A stretch of 64,000 nucleotides of DNA from assembly GCF_003207955.1 (NCBI RefSeq), contig NZ_NOXG01000001.1, forward strand, positions 1 to 64,000, given 5' to 3'. How positions within the stretch are numbered: the first letter of the stretch is position 1; every line of letters begins with the position of its first letter. The notes beneath the pieces were generated by a model. It had not been told where the DNA came from and did no database searches. It saw only the letters and a program-made list of their open reading frames with translations. This document shows positions 61,487-64,000 of this stretch, one piece after another. The stretch comes from Novacetimonas pomaceti. Its GTDB lineage: Bacteria; Pseudomonadota; Alphaproteobacteria; Acetobacterales; Acetobacteraceae. The position numbers and the translations under genes are program-made.

Positions 61487-62071
61487 ATGCCTAAGATATC
61501 CATGACATCAGGTCACAACCTGACCGGACATTTGCTGGTGGCGACCCCGGCCCTTATGGATACGCCCTTTGCGCGTAGTGTCATCTACCTGTGCGCACAT
61601 TCGGCGGAAGACGGGGCCATGGGGCTGGTGGTCAACCGCCGGCTGTCCCAGCCCATGCTTGATGACGTGCTGGAACAGCTTGGCGTGGCCCCCGTGCCGC
61701 CGCGCCGCCGGATCGGGATCTGCGCCGGCGGGCCGGTCGACAGCTCACGCGGGTTTGTCCTGCATTCCGCTGACTGGGAAGGCAACGGCAGCATGGCCGT
61801 CAACGACAGCACCACCCTGACCGCAAGCCTCGATATCCTGCGGGTCATCGCGGATGGGGCGGGGCCACAGCACGCCCTGCTGGCGATGGGACACGCGAGT
61901 TGGGAGGCCGGGCAGCTGGAAGACGAAATCCTGCGCCACAATGCCTGGGTATCAGCCCCCGCGACCGAAGACATCATCTTCAGCCCCGATCATGCCGGCA
62001 AATGGCGGCAGGCACTGGCGAGCGTGAATATCGATCCCGCATGGTTCAGTTCATGCAGCGGTAACGCCTGA
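61487..62071 (+). CDS. YqgE/AlgH family protein (UPF0301)
   Basis: This 194-residue protein has the UPF0301 features LTGHLLVATPALMDTPFARS, VIYLCAHSAEDGAMGLVVNR and GGPVDSSRGFVLHSADWEG. Its biochemical function is unknown; relatives influence regulation in Pseudomonas (AlgH). The ATG at 61487 (MPKISMTSGH) is chosen, though MTSGHN (61502) would also fit. Transcription runs toward clpA, and a hairpin lies between them. Confidence 0.88.
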   Translation: MPKISMTSGHNLTGHLLVATPALMDTPFARSVIYLCAHSAEDGAMGLVVNRRLSQPMLDDVLEQLGVAPVPPRRRIGICAGGPVDSSRGFVLHSADWEGNGSMAVNDSTTLTASLDILRVIADGAGPQHALLAMGHASWEAGQLEDEILRHNAWVSAPATEDIIFSPDHAGKWRQALASVNIDPAWFSSCSGNA

Positions 62072-62129
62072 CCATAACATTGCCGCCGGTGGCAATGCCC
62101 GGATCGAAAAGGGGGCGCACATAAGAAAA

Positions 62130-62151
62130 CAGGGACCGTTTCCGGTCCCTG
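62130..62151 (-). terminator. Terminator downstream of clpA (possibly bidirectional)
   Basis: CAGGGACC (62130–62137) and GGTCCCTG (62144–62151) form a perfect stem with a six-base loop. On the minus strand it is followed by TTTTCTT, giving a U tract for clpA transcription. It could also end the yqgE transcript on the plus strand. Confidence 0.75.
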
Positions 62152-62186
62152 TTCCCTGTTGCGGCCCGTTCCTGACGGAAGGGGCT

Positions 62187-64000
62187 TCAGTCCGCGGTTT
62201 CAGACTCTTTTTCGTTGTCGCCTTCATCCCCTTCCGTCGCGGACGCTGCGGAATCGTGGGAGATGTAGTCGAAGTCCAGCTTGCCATCCTTGAGCGAAAT
62301 CTTGACGACCCCGCCCTTGACCAGCTTGCCGAACAGCAGTTCCTCGGCCAGCGGCTTCTTGATGTTTTCCTGAATGACGCGGCCCAGCGGACGCGCGCCA
62401 TACAGCCGGTCGTACCCACGTTCCGCCAGCCATTCCTTCGCCGCCGACGAAATCTCGATCATCACGTTGCGATCCGCCAGCTGGGCTTCCAGCTGGAAGA
62501 TGAACTTCTCCACCACCCGGTCCACCACTTCGGGCGACAGGTGGGCGAAGGGAATGATCGCGTCCAGGCGATTGCGGAATTCGGGGGTGAAGATGCGCTT
62601 GATGGCTTCCTCATCCTCGCCCTCGCGGCCGTTGCGGGCGAAACCGATGGCTTCCTTGCTCAGGTCGGCGGCCCCCGCGTTGGTCGTCATGATCAGCATG
62701 ACATTGCGGAAATCGACCGTCTTGCCGTTGTGATCCGTCAGGCGGCCATGGTCCATGACCTGCAGCAGGACATTGTAAAGATCCGGATGCGCCTTCTCGA
62801 TCTCGTCAAGCAGCAGGATCGCATGCGGGTGCTGGTCGATCGCATCGGTCAGCAGCCCGCCCTGATCGAAACCGACATAGCCCGGCGGTGCGCCAATCAG
62901 GCGCGAAATCGAATGCCGTTCCATGTATTCCGACATGTCGAAACGGATCAGTTCGATGCCCAGCGTGCTGGCCAGCTGCTTTGCCACCTCGGTCTTGCCC
63001 ACGCCCGTCGGGCCGGAGAAGAGGTAGTTGCCAATCGGCTTTTCCGCATCGCGCAGGCCCGCGCGTGACAGCTTGATCGCCGCCGTCAGCGCCTCGATCG
63101 CCTTGTCCTGCCCATAGACCATGCCCTTGAGGTCACGCTCAAGGGAACGCAGCGTCTCCTTGTCGTCCGACGACACGCTCTTGGGCGGGATGCGGGCGAT
63201 CTTGGCGACGATATCCTCGACGTCCTTCAGGGTGATGGTCTTGCGCCGCCGGTTTTCGGGCACCAGCATGCGCGACGCCCCCACCTCGTCAATGACGTCG
63301 ATGGCCTTGTCCGGCAGCTTGCGGTCATGGATGTACTTCGCCGCCAGTTCCACCGCCCCACGGATCGCGTCATCGGTGTAACGGACCTTGTGGTGCTTTT
63401 CGTAATTGACCTTCAGCCCGCGCAGGATCTTGACCGCGTCATCGACGGACGGTTCGGCCACGTCGATTTTCTGGAACCTGCGCACCAGCGCCCGGTCCTT
63501 TTCGAAATGCTGGCGGTATTCCTTGTAGGTGGTGGAGCCGATGCAGCGCAGCGTACCTGCCGCCAGCGCGGGCTTGAGCAGGTTGGACGCATCCATCGCG
63601 CCGCCCGACGTGGCGCCCGCGCCGATCACGGTATGGATTTCGTCAATGAACAGGATGCTGCCCGGATTGTTGTCAAGCTCCGTCACCACGGCCTTCAGCC
63701 GTTCCTCGAAATCACCGCGATAGCGCGTGCCCGCCAGAAGCGCGCCCATGTCGAGGGAATAGATCGTGGAATTGAGCAGGACCTCCGGCACGTCGCCCTC
63801 GACGATGCGCTTGGCCAGCCCTTCGGCGATCGCGGTCTTGCCCACGCCGGGGTCGCCCACATAAAGCGGGTTGTTCTTGGTGCGGCGGCACAGGATCTGG
63901 ATCGTGCGTTCGATTTCCGAATCGCGCCCGATCAGCGGGTCGATCTTCCCCTCGCCAGCCTTGTCGTTGAGGTTGGCGCAGTAGGTCGAAAGCGCGTCCT
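62187..64000 (-). CDS. clpA: ATP-dependent Clp protease ATP-binding subunit ClpA (5' end outside window)
   Basis: The frame is open from the window edge to the stop at 62187, about 604 codons, and lacks the N-terminal domain. It unfolds substrates for ClpP. The first AAA+ module shows Walker A GDPGVGKTAIAEGLAKR and Walker B ILFIDEIHTVIGAG; the second shows GPTGVGKTEVAKQL and LLLDEIEKAH. The ClpP-binding IGF loop (EAIGFARNGREG) and the ClpA-type linker without the ClpB coiled coil identify it as ClpA. The C-terminus is acidic. A ClpS-like adaptor gene is not in the window. Confidence 0.95.
   Translation of the reverse strand, partial: DALSTYCANLNDKAGEGKIDPLIGRDSEIERTIQILCRRTKNNPLYVGDPGVGKTAIAEGLAKRIVEGDVPEVLLNSTIYSLDMGALLAGTRYRGDFEERLKAVVTELDNNPGSILFIDEIHTVIGAGATSGGAMDASNLLKPALAAGTLRCIGSTTYKEYRQHFEKDRALVRRFQKIDVAEPSVDDAVKILRGLKVNYEKHHKVRYTDDAIRGAVELAAKYIHDRKLPDKAIDVIDEVGASRMLVPENRRRKTITLKDVEDIVAKIARIPPKSVSSDDKETLRSLERDLKGMVYGQDKAIEALTAAIKLSRAGLRDAEKPIGNYLFSGPTGVGKTEVAKQLASTLGIELIRFDMSEYMERHSISRLIGAPPGYVGFDQGGLLTDAIDQHPHAILLLDEIEKAHPDLYNVLLQVMDHGRLTDHNGKTVDFRNVMLIMTTNAGAADLSKEAIGFARNGREGEDEEAIKRIFTPEFRNRLDAIIPFAHLSPEVVDRVVEKFIFQLEAQLADRNVMIEISSAAKEWLAERGYDRLYGARPLGRVIQENIKKPLAEELLFGKLVKGGVVKISLKDGKLDFDYISHDSAASATEGDEGDNEKESETAD

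Overview
The window looks like the chromosome of an acetic acid bacterium (Acetobacteraceae, Komagataeibacter/Gluconacetobacter-like). The grounds are high GC, a 5S rRNA–tRNA-fMet operon end typical of Alphaproteobacteria, a three-subunit FAD/cytochrome c membrane gluconate-type dehydrogenase, a pyruvate/indolepyruvate decarboxylase, three TonB-dependent receptors, and IS5- and IS630-type transposase relics. This assignment comes from gene content, not a database search.

Layout. 1–1,275: rRNA operon tail, a decayed ORF and a small ORF. 1.3–4.3 kb: large TonB receptor. 4.9–11.2 kb: an accessory zone of IS relics around an AT-rich segment carrying a phosphoethanolamine transferase broken at an A8 tract and a LuxR-type regulator. 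11.2–15.8 kb: TetR regulator, GPH-type symporter and TonB receptor, which look like one uptake cassette. 16.2–25.0 kb: two divergent operons (MFS, TonB receptor, glutamine synthetase-like ligase and cysteine hydrolase on one side; M20 deacylase, RpiR regulator and N-formylglutamate amidohydrolase on the other), probably a scavenging route for an amidated or acylated nitrogen compound. 25.5–34.9 kb: Hint-domain surface protein, XRE regulator, thiamine-diphosphate decarboxylase, a 48-codon membrane ORF, DUF4870 protein, MFS efflux protein and a flavin monooxygenase/acyl-CoA dehydrogenase-like protein.

35.2–43.9 kb: anmK, asparaginase, outer-membrane barrel, GntR regulator coupled to an asparagine permease, an exported protein, a quinol-monooxygenase-like protein and a membrane-anchored protein ending in a decayed Mrr-like fold. 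44.3–49.9 kb: late cobalamin genes (cobC, cobS, cobT, cobU, cobQ, cobD/cbiB), packed with several overlaps. 50.4–51.3 kb: Lys/Ala-rich histone-H1-like protein. 51.5–56.6 kb: FAD dehydrogenase small, large and cytochrome c subunits, followed by a Yellow/MRJP-type exported protein. 56.9–64 kb: pyrD, HAD hydrolase, DUF3465, PPK2, SDR, YqgE and the 3' part of clpA.

The most unusual non-coding feature is a family of five structured repeats (31.3, 35.0, 37.5, 56.7 and 58.9 kb), each able to fold as an outer stem enclosing two hairpins. One copy is bounded by a perfect 12-bp inverted repeat, so the family resembles a MITE. A 28-bp perfect palindrome lies between the divergent GntR regulator and exported-protein genes, and its arms contain potential ATG codons for both.
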